A DNA stretch of 59,170 nt from Mycolicibacillus koreensis (GTDB lineage: Bacteria; Actinomycetota; Actinomycetes; Mycobacteriales; Mycobacteriaceae), in the NCBI RefSeq assembly GCF_002104795.1, contig NZ_NCXO01000026.1, positions 1-59,170 on the forward strand, read 5' to 3'. The translations under genes were made by a program, and so were the position numbers. Shown here in pieces: positions 45,332 through 54,905 of this stretch (positions are counted from its first letter, which is position 1; each line of letters starts with the position of its first letter). The notes below the pieces were generated by a model. That model made no database searches. It saw only the letters and a list, made by a program, of their open reading frames with translations, and was not told the origin of the DNA.

Positions 45332-46117
45332 GTGACAACGCCTAAACAGCCGGAGCAGCCCGGGCCGGCCGCCGACACCGCGGCCTCCCCGTCCCCCGAC
45401 GGGCCGCCCGCGGCGCCGACCCGGTCGGCGCCCTCCGGTGAGGTGCCCCCGCCCTGGCAGCGCGGGGTCACCAAGCCGCGCCCGGCTCCCGGCGCGCACG
45501 CCGCGGCGCCGAAACCGGCCGCCCCGGCCGCCCCCCCGCCGGCCAAACCCACCGAGGTGACCCGCGTCGAGCCCACCCCGGTGGCCGCGGAGTCCTACGC
45601 CAGCGAACTGCCGGACCTGTCCGGGGCGGGCCGCACCGGCGCACACAAGCCGACGGGCCGGACCGCCGAGGGCACGGCGGCGGCGCCGAGCACCACCGGC
45701 ACCGCGCGCCCCGCCCGCACCACCCGTGCGGTCCAGGTCAGCCGGCACAACGGTCCCCTGCGGGCCAGCATGCAGCTGCGCCGGGTCGACCCGTGGACCA
45801 CGTTGAAAGCCTCGCTGATCCTGTCGGTGGCGCTGTTTTTCGTGTGGATGATCGCGGTGGCGTTCCTCTACCTGATCCTCGGCGCGATGGGGGTGTGGAG
45901 CAAACTCAACAGCAACGTCGGTGACCTGCTGCACCAGACCAATGTCGGCGGCGGCGGCGACATCATCTCCGCCGGCACGATCTTCGGCGGGGCCACGCTG
46001 ATCGGGCTGGTCAACATCGTGTTGCTGACCGCGATGGCGGCCCTCGGCGCCTTCGTCTACAACCTCACCGCCGACCTGGTCGGCGGGGTGGAGGTCACCC
46101 TCGCCGACCGGGATTGA
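45332..46117 (+). CDS. DUF3566 membrane protein (Rv0007-like)
   Basis: 261 residues. The N-terminal ~150 residues are a disordered Pro/Ala/Thr-rich cytosolic region with the conserved [10 protein letters not shown] block. The C-terminal DUF3566 domain (about 150-261) has two membrane helices ([25 protein letters not shown] and the segment from [28 protein letters not shown]). Function is unknown, but the gene follows gyrA across actinobacteria. It starts with GTG, 11 nt after gyrA. Confidence 0.9.
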   Translation: MTTPKQPEQPGPAADTAASPSPDGPPAAPTRSAPSGEVPPPWQRGVTKPRPAPGAHAAAPKPAAPAAPPPAKPTEVTRVEPTPVAAESYASELPDLSGAGRTGAHKPTGRTAEGTAAAPSTTGTARPARTTRAVQVSRHNGPLRASMQLRRVDPWTTLKASLILSVALFFVWMIAVAFLYLILGAMGVWSKLNSNVGDLLHQTNVGGGGDIISAGTIFGGATLIGLVNIVLLTAMAALGAFVYNLTADLVGGVEVTLADRD

Positions 46118-46192
46118 CCACCGGGAGCACCGCGCGTTTGGGGGCCGGTGCCCCGGTGCGGTAATCTCGGCGCTCGATCAGATCGGTTTCCC

Positions 46193-46269
46193 GGGCCTAT
46201 AGCTCAGGCGGTTAGAGCGCTTCGCTGATAACGAAGAGGTCGGAGGTTCGAGTCCTCCTAGGCCCACCA
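46193..46269 (+). tRNA. ileT: tRNA-Ile(GAT)
   Basis: Acceptor GGGCCTA pairs with TAGGCCC; anticodon stem CTTCG/CGAAG holds the loop CTGATAA with anticodon GAT at 46227-46229; the T-arm has GTTCGAGTC. The 3' CCA is encoded (46267-46269). A TAATCT hexamer at 46162-46167 is a likely -10. Confidence 0.97.
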
Positions 46270-46290
46270 CAGGGGTGAGAAAGGGACGGC

Positions 46291-46401
46291 ATGCGACGGG
46301 TGATCGTGGTGGTGGCCGCGCTGAGCGTGGCCGCTGCCCTCGCGGTGCGCGAGCGTCGGCAGGCCGCCGTGTGGCACACCCTCGCCGACCGGCACGGCTA
46401 G
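46291..46401 (+). CDS. Short membrane peptide, probable DLW-39 family
   Basis: 36 residues. A hydrophobic N-terminal helix (about 3-19, VIVVVAALSVAAALAV) is followed by a charged tail with RERRQAAVWHTLADRHG. A good SD (AAGGGA) lies 4 nt before the ATG. Small actinobacterial peptides of the DLW-39 family sit at this site between the gyrA-linked tRNA genes; the W-centred tail fits, although the DLW triplet itself is not conserved. The function of this family is unknown. Confidence 0.6.
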   Translation: MRRVIVVVAALSVAAALAVRERRQAAVWHTLADRHG

Positions 46402-46409
46402 ATCGTCAC

Positions 46410-46485
46410 GGGGACTTAGCTCAGTTGGTAGAGCGGTAGCTTTGCAAGCTTCAGGTCAGGGGTTCGATTCCCCTAGTCTCCACCA
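46410..46485 (+). tRNA. alaT: tRNA-Ala(TGC)
   Basis: Acceptor GGGGACT pairs with AGTCTCC and includes the G3:U70 wobble that identifies tRNA-Ala. Anticodon loop TTTGCAA gives TGC at 46443-46445. The T-arm is AGGGG-TTCGATT-CCCCT and CCA is encoded. The anticodon stem GTAGC/GCTTC has a U28:U42 mismatch. Confidence 0.96.
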
Positions 46486-46567
46486 AAACACTGGTCACTG
46501 CTGACCCGGCAGCCCCAGGGGTTTCCCGGCGGGCGGGCGATCGGGGCGGCGGGGACCGGATGCGTGA

Positions 46568-46640
46568 CTGAGATCGACAGCGGAGCGGACACACTCCCCC
46601 AGATTTGGGGCCCGTATGTCCACTGGGACGTCGATCTCAG
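46568..46640. repeat. Nested inverted-repeat element downstream of tRNA-Ala
   Basis: Outer arms CTGAGATCGAC (46568-46578) and GTCGATCTCAG (46630-46640) are perfect 11-bp inverted repeats. Inside, GGACA (46587-46591) pairs with TGTCC (46617-46621), and CCCCA (46597-46601) pairs with TGGGG (46606-46610) over a GATT loop. It could be a structured RNA, a terminator-like cruciform or a miniature mobile element. No ORF lies within. The rest of the tRNA-Ala to cwsA gap shows nothing else. Confidence 0.6.
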
Positions 46641-46681
46641 CAGAACCCCGGCGGTTTCCGGCCGCTAAGGCGTAGTTTCCG

Positions 46682-47143
46682 CTACGGCCGCGGCTGCACG
46701 TCCACACTCGGCGGGCGCGGCGAGGACTCCTCGGCGGCGCCCGCCGAGCGGCGGATCAGCACCACACCGGCGATCCCGCCGGCCACCGCCGCGGTGGCCG
46801 CCCCGGCGATCAGCCACGGCCGCCGGCTGCGGCGCTGTTCGCGGCGGGCATCGCGGAGCGCCTGCGGCAGGCCGGCGACGACCTGCTGGGCGGCGGCGAA
46901 CTCATCGGCGAGGGTGTCGCCGGCGGCACTGACCTCCCGGGCCAGCCGACCCTCCTGGTAGCGGCGGCGCAACCCGGTCGCGCCGGCACGGGCGGTGTGC
47001 AGCCCGAGGCCCACCACCCCGCGGGTCACATCGACCGGGCCGAGCGCGGTGTAGGCGAGCCCGCGGGTCAACCGCTGGCGCGGGGTGAGGCCCTCGGCAT
47101 CGGCGGGGGCGTCCCGCAGTGCCGTCGCGGATTTCCTGCTCAT
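46682..47143 (-). CDS. cwsA: Cell wall synthesis protein CwsA
   Basis: 153 residues (M. tuberculosis 145). A soluble N-terminal helical part with [23 protein letters not shown] is followed by a membrane helix at about 110-130 ([21 protein letters not shown]) and a short Pro-rich tail. CwsA interacts with CrgA and Wag31 and supports pole and septum growth in mycobacteria (established). ATG follows a GAGAGGTGAGAG site. It is divergent from ppiA. Confidence 0.88.
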   Translation of the reverse strand: MSRKSATALRDAPADAEGLTPRQRLTRGLAYTALGPVDVTRGVVGLGLHTARAGATGLRRRYQEGRLAREVSAAGDTLADEFAAAQQVVAGLPQALRDARREQRRSRRPWLIAGAATAAVAGGIAGVVLIRRSAGAAEESSPRPPSVDVQPRP

Positions 47144-47298
47144 CTCTCACCTCTCGCCGGGCGGACAGCAATACGTCCCTAGCCTGCCATCTCCGCTGTC
47201 GCCGTGCGGGCAGTTGTGGCCGGGTCGGTGTGGCGCCCGCCCCCAACGGGGACCCCGGGGGTGCCCGCGGGTCTCGGCATCGGGCAGACTGTTCAGTC

Positions 47299-47820
<522 letters not shown>

Positions 47821-47829
<9 letters not shown>

Positions 47830-47848
47830 ACCGCATCGACTAGACCGC
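47821..47848. repeat. Perfect 14-bp tandem duplication at the ppiA stop
   Basis: ATCGACTAGACCGC occurs twice head to tail (47821-47834 and 47835-47848). The first copy holds the ppiA stop TAG, so the protein is unaffected. It looks like a recent slippage duplication. Confidence 0.8.
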
Positions 47849-47852
47849 GCTG

Positions 47853-48281
47853 TCAGGAACCGGCGCCGGCGTAGCCGGCGTCGGTGAGCGCATCGAGCAC
47901 CGCCACCGGGTCGGTGCCCAGATCCCAGCGCGACAACACCCACAGCCGGTCCTGTGTCGCCTCGATCTCCAGCAGCCGGGTGGTGCGCCCGATCCGGGCG
48001 AACTCGGTGACCCGGATCAGCGTGATCTCGGTGCGCGGCACCCGGTGCACCCGCAGCCAGCCGCGCACCACCAGCGCGCCGTCGTCGACGGCGAGGCGGG
48101 GCCGCGCGCGCCAGGACACCGCGGCGAACACCGCCAGCCCCGCCCCGGCCAGCGTGACCAGGATCCGGCCCGGCGGATCGGTGACCACCGCCAGGCCCAC
48201 CACCAGCAGGATCATCCCCGCCAACCCGGCCCCGGCGATGCCGGCCGGCGGCGGCGACCACTGCCTGACCGCGGCGCTCAT
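47853..48281 (-). CDS. PH-domain membrane protein (bPH_6, Rv0010c-like)
   Basis: 142 residues. Two N-terminal hydrophobic helices (about 15-58) are followed by a small bacterial PH-like domain (about 64-138: RARPRLAVDDGALVVRGW and LWVLSRWDLGTDPVAVLDAL). Function is unknown. The ATG is chosen by homology (MSAAVRQW); an in-frame GTG 12 nt upstream is possible. A cluster of DnaA boxes overlaps its promoter region. Confidence 0.82.
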   Translation of the reverse strand: MSAAVRQWSPPPAGIAGAGLAGMILLVVGLAVVTDPPGRILVTLAGAGLAVFAAVSWRARPRLAVDDGALVVRGWLRVHRVPRTEITLIRVTEFARIGRTTRLLEIEATQDRLWVLSRWDLGTDPVAVLDALTDAGYAGAGS

Positions 48282-48299
48282 CCCCACCCCCACGACACG

Positions 48300-48331
48300 T
48301 TATCCACAGGCGTTATCCACAGTGGGGATAA
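48300..48331. promoter_or_regulatory. Cluster of three DnaA boxes upstream of the PH-domain gene
   Basis: TTATCCACA at 48300-48308 and again at 48313-48321 (both perfect), plus TGGGGATAA (48323-48331, reverse TTATCCCCA). The boxes are packed within 32 bp, 19 nt upstream of the PH-domain start and 77 bp beyond the crgA stop. This density equals that of an origin-like or regulatory DnaA site. On the minus strand the TAACGT at the left box edge could be the -10 of the PH-domain gene. Confidence 0.75.
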
Positions 48332-48407
48332 ATGACATGGATGTGATTGGGTCACGAAACGGTGATCGGCGGGGTAACGACGCGATAACAGCACCCGACG
48401 ATCCGGG

Positions 48408-48689
48408 TCACCGCCACCGCATCGTCAACAGCAGACCGCTGATCATGAACGCGAACGCGATCGCGTAGTTCCAGGGGCCGAGATCGGCCATCCACACCAG
48501 CGCCGGGGGCACGTCGTAGCCGGTGGCGGCCAGCTGGTAGACCATCAGCCAGACCAGCCCGAACAGCATCAGCCCCACGAACAGCGCCACGAACCACACA
48601 CTGGACGGCCCGGCCTTCACCTTGACCGGGGTGCGGCTCACCGCGCTGGCGGCGAAGTCGTTTTTCTTACGGACTTTGGACTTGGGCAT
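48408..48689 (-). CDS. crgA: Cell division protein CrgA
   Basis: 93 residues with two membrane helices (about 30-53 and 70-90) and a basic N-terminus ([11 protein letters not shown]), the canonical CrgA layout. In mycobacteria CrgA is a divisome scaffold that binds FtsZ, FtsI, FtsQ and CwsA (established). The ATG has three 9-bp direct repeats immediately upstream. It reads away from the DUF881 gene. Confidence 0.95.
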   Translation of the reverse strand: MPKSKVRKKNDFAASAVSRTPVKVKAGPSSVWFVALFVGLMLFGLVWLMVYQLAATGYDVPPALVWMADLGPWNYAIAFAFMISGLLLTMRWR

Positions 48690-48690
48690 C

Positions 48691-48717
48691 GATACCTCAG
48701 ATACTGAAGATACTGCG
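48691..48717. repeat. Three tandem 9-bp repeats upstream of crgA
   Basis: GATACCTCA, GATACTGAA and GATACTGCG follow one another without gaps directly upstream of the crgA ATG (minus strand). All share GATAC. On the minus strand each copy ends in TATC, giving overlapping -10-like hexamers (TATCTT, TATCTG). This could be a regulator-binding iteron or a multi-start promoter. Confidence 0.5.
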
Positions 48718-48796
48718 CGGTCGGGGTGAGCCCCCGGCGAACATTCGTCGGGTACGAGCCTAACGCAGCGGGTCGGTGGAGAAGAATGGAGAGCCG

Positions 48797-49570
48797 ATGG
48801 TCTCGAGCGAGCCGGTGGTCGCGAGCGACGCCGAGCGCCGCCACCCGCTGTGGTCGGCGGGGGTGCCGGCGGTCTGCCTGGCCGCCGGGCTGCTGCTGGC
48901 CACCACCCACGGGGTGTCCGGGGGCGGGGAGATCCGCGGCAGCGACGCGCCGCGCCTGGTCGACATGGTGCACGCCGCCGAGCAGCACGTCGACGACTTG
49001 GCCGCCCGCCGCGACACCCTGACCGACCAGATCGACTCGGTGCACGGCGCGTCGGCCGACGCCGCCCTGACGGCGATGCTCACCCGCGCCGCCACCCTGT
49101 CCGCGCAGGCCGGGCTGGACCCGCTGCGCGGGCCCGGGCTGGTGGTCACCCTCACCGACGCCCAACGCGACGCCGACGGCCGCTTCCCCCGCGACGCCGC
49201 CCCCGACGACCTGGTGGTCCACCAGCAGGACATCCAGGGCGTGCTCAATGCGTTGTGGAGTGCCGGCGCCGACGCCATCCAGGTCCAAGACCAGCGGATC
49301 ATCGCCACCTCGGCGGTGCGGTGCGTGGGCAACACGCTGCTGCTCAACGGCCGCACCTACAGCCCGCCCTACACGGTGACCGCGATCGGCGACGCCGAGG
49401 CGATGCGCGCCGCCCTCGCCGTGTCGCCGCGGGTGATCCTGTACCGGCAGTATGTGGTCCGTTTCGGCCTCGGCTACAGCGAGGAGGTGCGCTCCGAGGT
49501 CGAGGTCGCCGGGCACACCCAGCCGCTGCGGCTGCGCTACGCCCAGCCCAGCGGGCCGGTCGGGTACTGA
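48797..49570 (+). CDS. DUF881 family membrane-anchored protein (Rv0012-like)
   Basis: 257 residues. One N-terminal membrane helix (about 20-45) anchors an exported domain: a coiled-coil-like stretch (about 55-95) and the DUF881 fold ([51 protein letters not shown]). Function is unknown; relatives lie in cell-division clusters in Gram-positive bacteria, which fits crgA next door. The ATG with GGAGAG before it is chosen; a GTG 21 nt upstream is an alternative. Confidence 0.85.
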   Translation: MVSSEPVVASDAERRHPLWSAGVPAVCLAAGLLLATTHGVSGGGEIRGSDAPRLVDMVHAAEQHVDDLAARRDTLTDQIDSVHGASADAALTAMLTRAATLSAQAGLDPLRGPGLVVTLTDAQRDADGRFPRDAAPDDLVVHQQDIQGVLNALWSAGADAIQVQDQRIIATSAVRCVGNTLLLNGRTYSPPYTVTAIGDAEAMRAALAVSPRVILYRQYVVRFGLGYSEEVRSEVEVAGHTQPLRLRYAQPSGPVGY

Positions 49571-49602
49571 CCGCGCACCCGGGGGGCCGCCGCGACGGGC
49601 GG

Positions 49603-49608
49603 TAACCT
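49603..49608 (+). promoter_or_regulatory. -10 hexamer of trpG
   Basis: TAACCT lies 6 nt before the trpG ATG, with no SD, so the mRNA is probably leaderless. Confidence 0.5.
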
Positions 49609-49614
49609 GACACG

Positions 49615-50301
49615 ATGCGGGTTCTGGTCGTCGACAACTACGACAGCTTCGTGTTCAACCTGGTGCAGTACCTGGGCCAGCTGGGGGTGTCGGCGACGGT
49701 GTGGCGCAACGACGACCCGCACCTGGCGGACCCGGCGGCGGTGGCCGCCGACGTCGACGGGGTGCTGTTGAGTCCCGGGCCGGGCACCCCGCAGCGCGCC
49801 GGGGCCTCGATCCCGCTGGTGGCGGCCTGCGCCGAGACCGGCACTCCCCTGCTGGGGGTGTGCCTGGGCCACCAGGCCATCGGGGTCGCCTACGGCGCCA
49901 CCGTGGACCGCGCCCCGGAGCTGCTGCACGGCAAGACCAGCAGCGTCCACCACGACAACACCGGGGTGCTGCGCGGGCTGCCGGAGCCGTTCACCGCCAC
50001 CCGGTACCACTCGTTGACGGTCCTTCCCGACACGCTGCCCGATGCGCTGCGGGTCACCGCCCGCACCGACGGCGGGGTCATCATGGGGGTCGCGCACCGG
50101 GAGCTGCCGATCCACGGCGTGCAGTTCCACCCCGAATCGATCCTCACCGAGGGCGGGCACCGGCTGCTGGCCAACTGGCTGGCGGTGTGCGGTCAGGGCA
50201 CCGACGCCGCCCTGCTGGCCACCCTGGAGGCGCAGGTGGCCGCGGCGCTGGGGCCGGTGCAGCCGGCCGACGCGACCGTCAGCGACCGAACGTCAGCGTG
50301 A
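49615..50301 (+). CDS. trpG: Class I glutamine amidotransferase (TrpG/PabA)
   Basis: 228 residues. The catalytic Cys is in GVCLGHQAIG, and the His and Glu are in GVQFHPESILTEGG; the N-terminus is VLVVDNYDSFVFNLVQYL. It supplies ammonia to anthranilate or aminodeoxychorismate synthase; the partner is not encoded nearby, so which pathway it serves (or both) is open. The last ~30 residues are Ala-rich. Its 3' end overlaps the convergent pknB end by 23 bp. Confidence 0.93.
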   Translation: MRVLVVDNYDSFVFNLVQYLGQLGVSATVWRNDDPHLADPAAVAADVDGVLLSPGPGTPQRAGASIPLVAACAETGTPLLGVCLGHQAIGVAYGATVDRAPELLHGKTSSVHHDNTGVLRGLPEPFTATRYHSLTVLPDTLPDALRVTARTDGGVIMGVAHRELPIHGVQFHPESILTEGGHRLLANWLAVCGQGTDAALLATLEAQVAAALGPVQPADATVSDRTSA

Positions 50302-52159
50302 TGTTGCCGTCGGTGTTGACCCCCTGACCGGCCGACGGGCTCTGCGAGATCACCCGGTTGCGGCTGTCGCCGCCGGCGTCGACGTCGGGGCCCTTCACCA
50401 GCACCCCGGTCCACCCCAGCGCCCGCAGCAGCGGCTCGGCGTCGGTCCAGAACATCCCCTTGACGTCGGGCATCACGAACTGGTTGCCCTTGGAGACCTG
50501 CAGCTCGATGACGGTGTCGACCGGCACGTTCTCCCCCGCCGCCGGGCGGGTGCCCACGACCTGGCCGCGCGGTTCGGTGCTGTCCACCGAGACCGGGTTG
50601 ACCTTGGTGAACCCGGACAGCGTCAGGGTCTTCTCGGCCTCCTCGACGGTCTGACCGGAGACCGCGGGCACGTCCTTGGTCTCCGGGCCGGTGCCGATGA
50701 TCACGGTGATCTCGTTGGTGATCGCCGAGGTGGAGTTCACCGGCGGGTTGGTGCCGACCACCCGGTCCTTGAGCTCGGGGGTCGACGGTGACTCGCTGCG
50801 TTTGAACTTGCTGAACCCGCGGTCCTCGAGCTTTTTGATCGCCGCGTCGTAGCTCAGCGACGCCACGTCGGGGATCTGGCGCTGCTCGGGCCCGTAGGAC
50901 ACCTTGACGGTGATCACATCGCCCTTGTGGGCGGTGCTCTCGGCGGCCGGTTCGGTGGAGATCACATGGTCCGGCGGCACCACCGAGTCGGCCTTCTGCT
51001 CGGTGCGCACCTCGAAGCCCTTCTTCTGCAGCTCGGCGACCGCGTCGGCGGACACCATGCCCTGCACGTCGGGGACGGCCAGCTCGTGGGCGCGCCCACC
51101 GCCGCTGAACATGTTGATCACCACGGTGACCGCGACGGTGAGCACGGCGAGCACCGCCACCGCGACCAGCCAGCGGGTCACCGAACTGGCGTTGCGGTCG
51201 CCGCTGAAATCCAGCGGCTGACGCGGCAGCGGATCGGTGTGCGGGCCGGCCCCGGCGGCCGAGGCGCTGCGCAGCATCGCGGTGCGGTCGGCGTCGGTGA
51301 GCACCTTCGGCGCCTCGGGGGTGTCGCCGTTGTAGACCCGGATCAGGTCGGCGTGCATCTCCGCGGCCGTCTGATAGCGGTTGTCGGGGTTTTTCGCCAG
51401 CGCCTTGAGCACGACCGCGTCCAGCCCCGGGGACAGTCCCGGTTTGCGCTGCGACGGCGCCACCGGGTCCTCGCGCACATGCTGGTAGGCCACCGCGACC
51501 GGGGAGTCCCCGACGAACGGCGGCTCGCCGGTGAGGATCTCGTAGAGCACGCAGCCCAGCGAGTACACGTCGGAGCGGGCGTCGACCGGCTCCCCGCGGG
51601 CCTGCTCCGGGGAGAGGTACTGGGCGGTGCCGATGACCGCGGCGGTCTGGGTCATGTTGCCGCTGTCGGCCAGTGCACGGGCGATCCCGAAGTCCATCAC
51701 CTTGACCGCGTTGGTCTTGCTGATCATGATGTTGGCCGGTTTGACGTCGCGGTGGATGATGCCGTGCTGGTGGGAGAAGTTCAGCGCCTGGCAGGCGTCG
51801 GCGATGATCTCGATCGCGCGCTGCTCGGCCAACGGGCCGTCGTTGTGCACCATGTCGCGCAACGTGACCCCGTCGACGTACTCCATGACGATGTAGGGCA
51901 GCGGACCGGACTCCGTCTCGGCCTCACCGGTGTCGTAGACCGCGACGATCGCCGGGTGGTTCAGCGCCGCGGCGTTCTGCGCCTCCCGGCGGAACCGCAG
52001 ATAGAAGCTGGGGTCGCGGGCGAGGTCGGCGCGCAGCACCTTGATCGCGACGTCGCGGTGCAGCCGCTGGTCGCGGGCGAGGTGAACTTCCGACATGCCG
52101 CCGAAGCCGAGGATGTCACCGAGTTCGTAACGGTCGGAGAGATGCGGTGGGGTTGTCAT
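50279..52159 (-). CDS. pknB: Ser/Thr protein kinase PknB
   Basis: 626 residues, the same as M. tuberculosis PknB. The kinase domain (about 11-275) has [25 protein letters not shown] and DFGIAR, and an activation loop with [14 protein letters not shown] containing the autophosphorylated Thr pair. A juxtamembrane linker leads to a membrane helix at about 333-354 and four PASTA repeats that sense lipid II or muropeptides outside. Targets include CwlM and the MviN pseudokinase (established). The ATG overlaps the pknA stop (ATGA). Confidence 0.97.
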   Translation of the reverse strand: MTTPPHLSDRYELGDILGFGGMSEVHLARDQRLHRDVAIKVLRADLARDPSFYLRFRREAQNAAALNHPAIVAVYDTGEAETESGPLPYIVMEYVDGVTLRDMVHNDGPLAEQRAIEIIADACQALNFSHQHGIIHRDVKPANIMISKTNAVKVMDFGIARALADSGNMTQTAAVIGTAQYLSPEQARGEPVDARSDVYSLGCVLYEILTGEPPFVGDSPVAVAYQHVREDPVAPSQRKPGLSPGLDAVVLKALAKNPDNRYQTAAEMHADLIRVYNGDTPEAPKVLTDADRTAMLRSASAAGAGPHTDPLPRQPLDFSGDRNASSVTRWLVAVAVLAVLTVAVTVVINMFSGGGRAHELAVPDVQGMVSADAVAELQKKGFEVRTEQKADSVVPPDHVISTEPAAESTAHKGDVITVKVSYGPEQRQIPDVASLSYDAAIKKLEDRGFSKFKRSESPSTPELKDRVVGTNPPVNSTSAITNEITVIIGTGPETKDVPAVSGQTVEEAEKTLTLSGFTKVNPVSVDSTEPRGQVVGTRPAAGENVPVDTVIELQVSKGNQFVMPDVKGMFWTDAEPLLRALGWTGVLVKGPDVDAGGDSRNRVISQSPSAGQGVNTDGNITLTFGR

Positions 52160-53433
52160 CGTGGTATCCCGACTTGGTGCTGGGGCGTCACTACGACAAC
52201 CCGGTTCGGCGCTTGCGCTTGCGGTGTGGCGGGTTCGGAGCCCTCCGGGGCGGGGGACTCGGGGGGCTCCTGCTGCTCGGAGGTCGGTGTGCCGGGGGTG
52301 TCGGTGACGGTCGGCGGCGACGACGGCGTGGAGTCGTGGGCGTTGAGCACGATGAGCACCGCGGAGACGATCGCCAGCGCCACCAGCACCCCGGCGGCCC
52401 ACAGCAGGGCGCGTTGGCCCGAGGAGAAGGTGCGCCGCGGCGGCGGCGGCGGGCGGTGGCTGCCGGCGGTGCGGGCGCGGGCGGCGCGCGCGGGGGCGGC
52501 GCGCTGCACGCTGGGTGCGGCGCGGGTCTTGCCGGTCGCCGAGATCGCGGTCGGGGCGGCCCGCCCGGCCGACGGCAGCTGGCTGGGCCGCGGTGGGCGG
52601 TGCCCGGAGCGCACCGCGGCGACCGCGTCGGCGAACGGGCCACCGCTGGGGTAGCGCATCCCCGGGTTTTTCACCAGCGTGATCTCGATGAGCTCACGCA
52701 CGTTGGCCGGCAGGTCCGCCGGCAGCGGCGGCGGCGGCTCCTTGATGTGCTTCATCGCCACCGTCAGCGCGCCGTCCCCGGTGAACGGCCGTTTGCCCGA
52801 CACCACCTCGTAGCCGACCACCCCGAGCGAGTAGACGTCGCTGGCGGCGGTGGCGTCGTGGCCGAGGGCCTGTTCGGGGGCGATGTACTGGGCGGTGCCC
52901 ATCACCATCCCGGTCTGGGTGACCGGGGCCGCATCGACGGCTTTGGCGATGCCGAAGTCGGTGATCTTCACCTGCCCGGTGGGGGTGATCATGATGTTGC
53001 CGGGTTTGACGTCGCGGTGCACCAGCCCGGCGGTGTGGGCCACCTGCAGCGCCCGGCCGGTCTGCTCCAGCATGTCCAGGGCGTGGCGCAGCGAGAGCCG
53101 GCCGGTGCGTTTGAGCACCGAGCTCAGCGGCTCGCCGTTGACCAGCTCCATCACCAGGTAGGCGGTGCGGCCCTCGTCGCCCATCTCGGTTTCGCCGTAG
53201 TCGTGCACGCTGGCGATCCCCGGGTGGTTGAGCATCGCGGTGGTGCGCGCCTCGTTGCGGAACCGTTCGATGAACTCCGGGTCGGAGGAGAACTCGGCCT
53301 TGAGCACCTTGATCGCGACACGACGGCCCAGCCGGTTGTCGACGGCCTCCCACACCTGGCCCATGCCACCGGTGGCGATGAGCCGCTGCAGCCGATAGCG
53401 GCCGGACAGCGTGGCGCCTACTTTCGGGCTCAT
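52156..53433 (-). CDS. pknA: Ser/Thr protein kinase PknA
   Basis: 425 residues (M. tuberculosis 431). The kinase domain (about 13-270) has [28 protein letters not shown] and DFGIAK; the activation loop is [20 protein letters not shown] Pro/Arg-rich linker precedes a single membrane helix (about 335-360) and a short exported Pro/Glu-rich tail without PASTA domains. It acts with PknB on growth and division proteins. The ATG overlaps the pbpA stop (ATGA). Confidence 0.96.
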   Translation of the reverse strand: MSPKVGATLSGRYRLQRLIATGGMGQVWEAVDNRLGRRVAIKVLKAEFSSDPEFIERFRNEARTTAMLNHPGIASVHDYGETEMGDEGRTAYLVMELVNGEPLSSVLKRTGRLSLRHALDMLEQTGRALQVAHTAGLVHRDVKPGNIMITPTGQVKITDFGIAKAVDAAPVTQTGMVMGTAQYIAPEQALGHDATAASDVYSLGVVGYEVVSGKRPFTGDGALTVAMKHIKEPPPPLPADLPANVRELIEITLVKNPGMRYPSGGPFADAVAAVRSGHRPPRPSQLPSAGRAAPTAISATGKTRAAPSVQRAAPARAARARTAGSHRPPPPPRRTFSSGQRALLWAAGVLVALAIVSAVLIVLNAHDSTPSSPPTVTDTPGTPTSEQQEPPESPAPEGSEPATPQAQAPNRVVVVTPQHQVGIPR

Positions 53434-54905
53434 GATCCTCCCTGCAGCGCTGCCTCGATCACGGCCCGTCCGATCGGCGCGGCCACCGCCCCGCCCGTCG
53501 CCGCGAGCCGGTCGCCGCCGTTCTCCACCAGCACCGCCACCGCCACCGTCGGGTTCTGCGCCGGTGCGAACGCGATGTACCACGCGTGCGGCGGGGTGCT
53601 TCGGGGGTCGGTGCCGTGTTCGGCGGTCCCGGTCTTTGACGCGATCTGCACGCCGGGAATGGCTCCTTCCTGTTGTGTCCGTGCCTCGGCGGCGATCATC
53701 AGTTCCGTTAGCTTAGCGGCGACCTCCGGGGAGACCGCACGGCGCTGTGTTTGCGGGGTGGTCGTGGCGATGTCGGCCAGATCCGGACCCTGCAGGTGGT
53801 TCACCAGGTAGGGGCGCATCATCAGCCCCTGATTGGCCACCGTCGCGGCGATCAGCGCGTTTTGCAGCGGGGTCAGCGCGACGTCCTTCTGCCCGATGCT
53901 GGAGATGCCGAGCGCGGTGGCGTCGGTGATCGGGCCGACGGTGGATTCGGCGACCTGCAGCGGGATCGCCGGTGGCGCCTCGTCGAGCCCGAACGAGTGC
54001 GCCGCGCTGCGCAGCGCCGCCGCCCCGGTGTCGATGCCGAGCTGCACGAACGCGGTGTTGCAGGACCGGGCGAACGCCTCCTTGAGGGACACCGTCGCCG
54101 CGTCGCCGCAGGGGGTGCCGCCGAAGTTCTCCACCGTGGCGGTGCTGTCGGGCAGCTCGCGGCGGGCCGAGGCGTCGAGTTGCTCGTCGAGTTCGGCCCC
54201 GGCGGCCAGGGCCGCGGCGGTGGTGATCACCTTGAACGTCGAGCCGGGCGGATAGGTCTCGGCCAGCGCCCGGTTGCTCAGCGGGGAGTCCGGATCGTCG
54301 CGCAGCTGCTGCCAGGCGTGCAGCTGGGCCTCGGTGTCGTGCGAGGACAGCAGGTTGGGGTCATACGACGGGGCGGACGCCAGCGCCAGCACCCGGCCGG
54401 TGGCCGGCTCGAGGGCGACCACCGCGCCCTTGCAGGCCGGTTCGCAGCCGCGTTGCAGCCCGTCCCAGGCGGCCTGCTGCACCGCGGGCTTGATCGTGGT
54501 CTCCACGGTGCCGCCGCGCGGGTTGCGTCCGGTGAAGAAGTCGGCGAGGCGGCGGCCGAACAGCCGCTCGTCGGAGCCGTTGAGGATGGAGTCCTCGGCG
54601 CGCTCCAACCCGGTCGAGGAGTAGCGCAGCGAATAGAACCCGGTGATCGGCGCGTTCACCAGCGGGTTGGGGTAGGTGCGCAGATACCGGAACCGGCCGT
54701 CGACGGCCTCGGAGTAGGCCAGCAGCTGGCCGTCGGCGGTGATCTGGCCGCGCTGACGGGAGTACTCGTCGAGCAGGATCCGCTGGTTGCGCGGGTCGGC
54801 GCGCAGGCCGTCGGCGGCGAACACCTGGGTGAAGGTGGCGTTGAGCAGCAGCACCACCACCAAAGCCAGGACCGCCATCGCGACGCGGCGCAACGAGGTG
54901 TTCAT
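53430..54905 (-). CDS. pbpA: Penicillin-binding protein A (class B transpeptidase)
   Basis: 491 residues, as in M. tuberculosis. An N-terminal membrane helix (about 7-30) is followed by the pedestal and the transpeptidase domain with STFK (in [10 protein letters not shown]), SCN (in FARSCNTAF) and KTGTAEHG. It cross-links peptidoglycan at the septum or poles and is a PknB target in mycobacteria (established). The ATG overlaps the rodA stop. The region downstream of the KTG box ends in a short Ala/Gly-rich helix. Confidence 0.96.
   Translation of the reverse strand: MNTSLRRVAMAVLALVVVLLLNATFTQVFAADGLRADPRNQRILLDEYSRQRGQITADGQLLAYSEAVDGRFRYLRTYPNPLVNAPITGFYSLRYSSTGLERAEDSILNGSDERLFGRRLADFFTGRNPRGGTVETTIKPAVQQAAWDGLQRGCEPACKGAVVALEPATGRVLALASAPSYDPNLLSSHDTEAQLHAWQQLRDDPDSPLSNRALAETYPPGSTFKVITTAAALAAGAELDEQLDASARRELPDSTATVENFGGTPCGDAATVSLKEAFARSCNTAFVQLGIDTGAAALRSAAHSFGLDEAPPAIPLQVAESTVGPITDATALGISSIGQKDVALTPLQNALIAATVANQGLMMRPYLVNHLQGPDLADIATTTPQTQRRAVSPEVAAKLTELMIAAEARTQQEGAIPGVQIASKTGTAEHGTDPRSTPPHAWYIAFAPAQNPTVAVAVLVENGGDRLAATGGAVAAPIGRAVIEAALQGGS

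Noticed and set aside
46568..46640. Calling the nested hairpin a classical rho-independent terminator
   Set aside because: No T-run follows either arm, and the outer loop of 51 nt is far too long.
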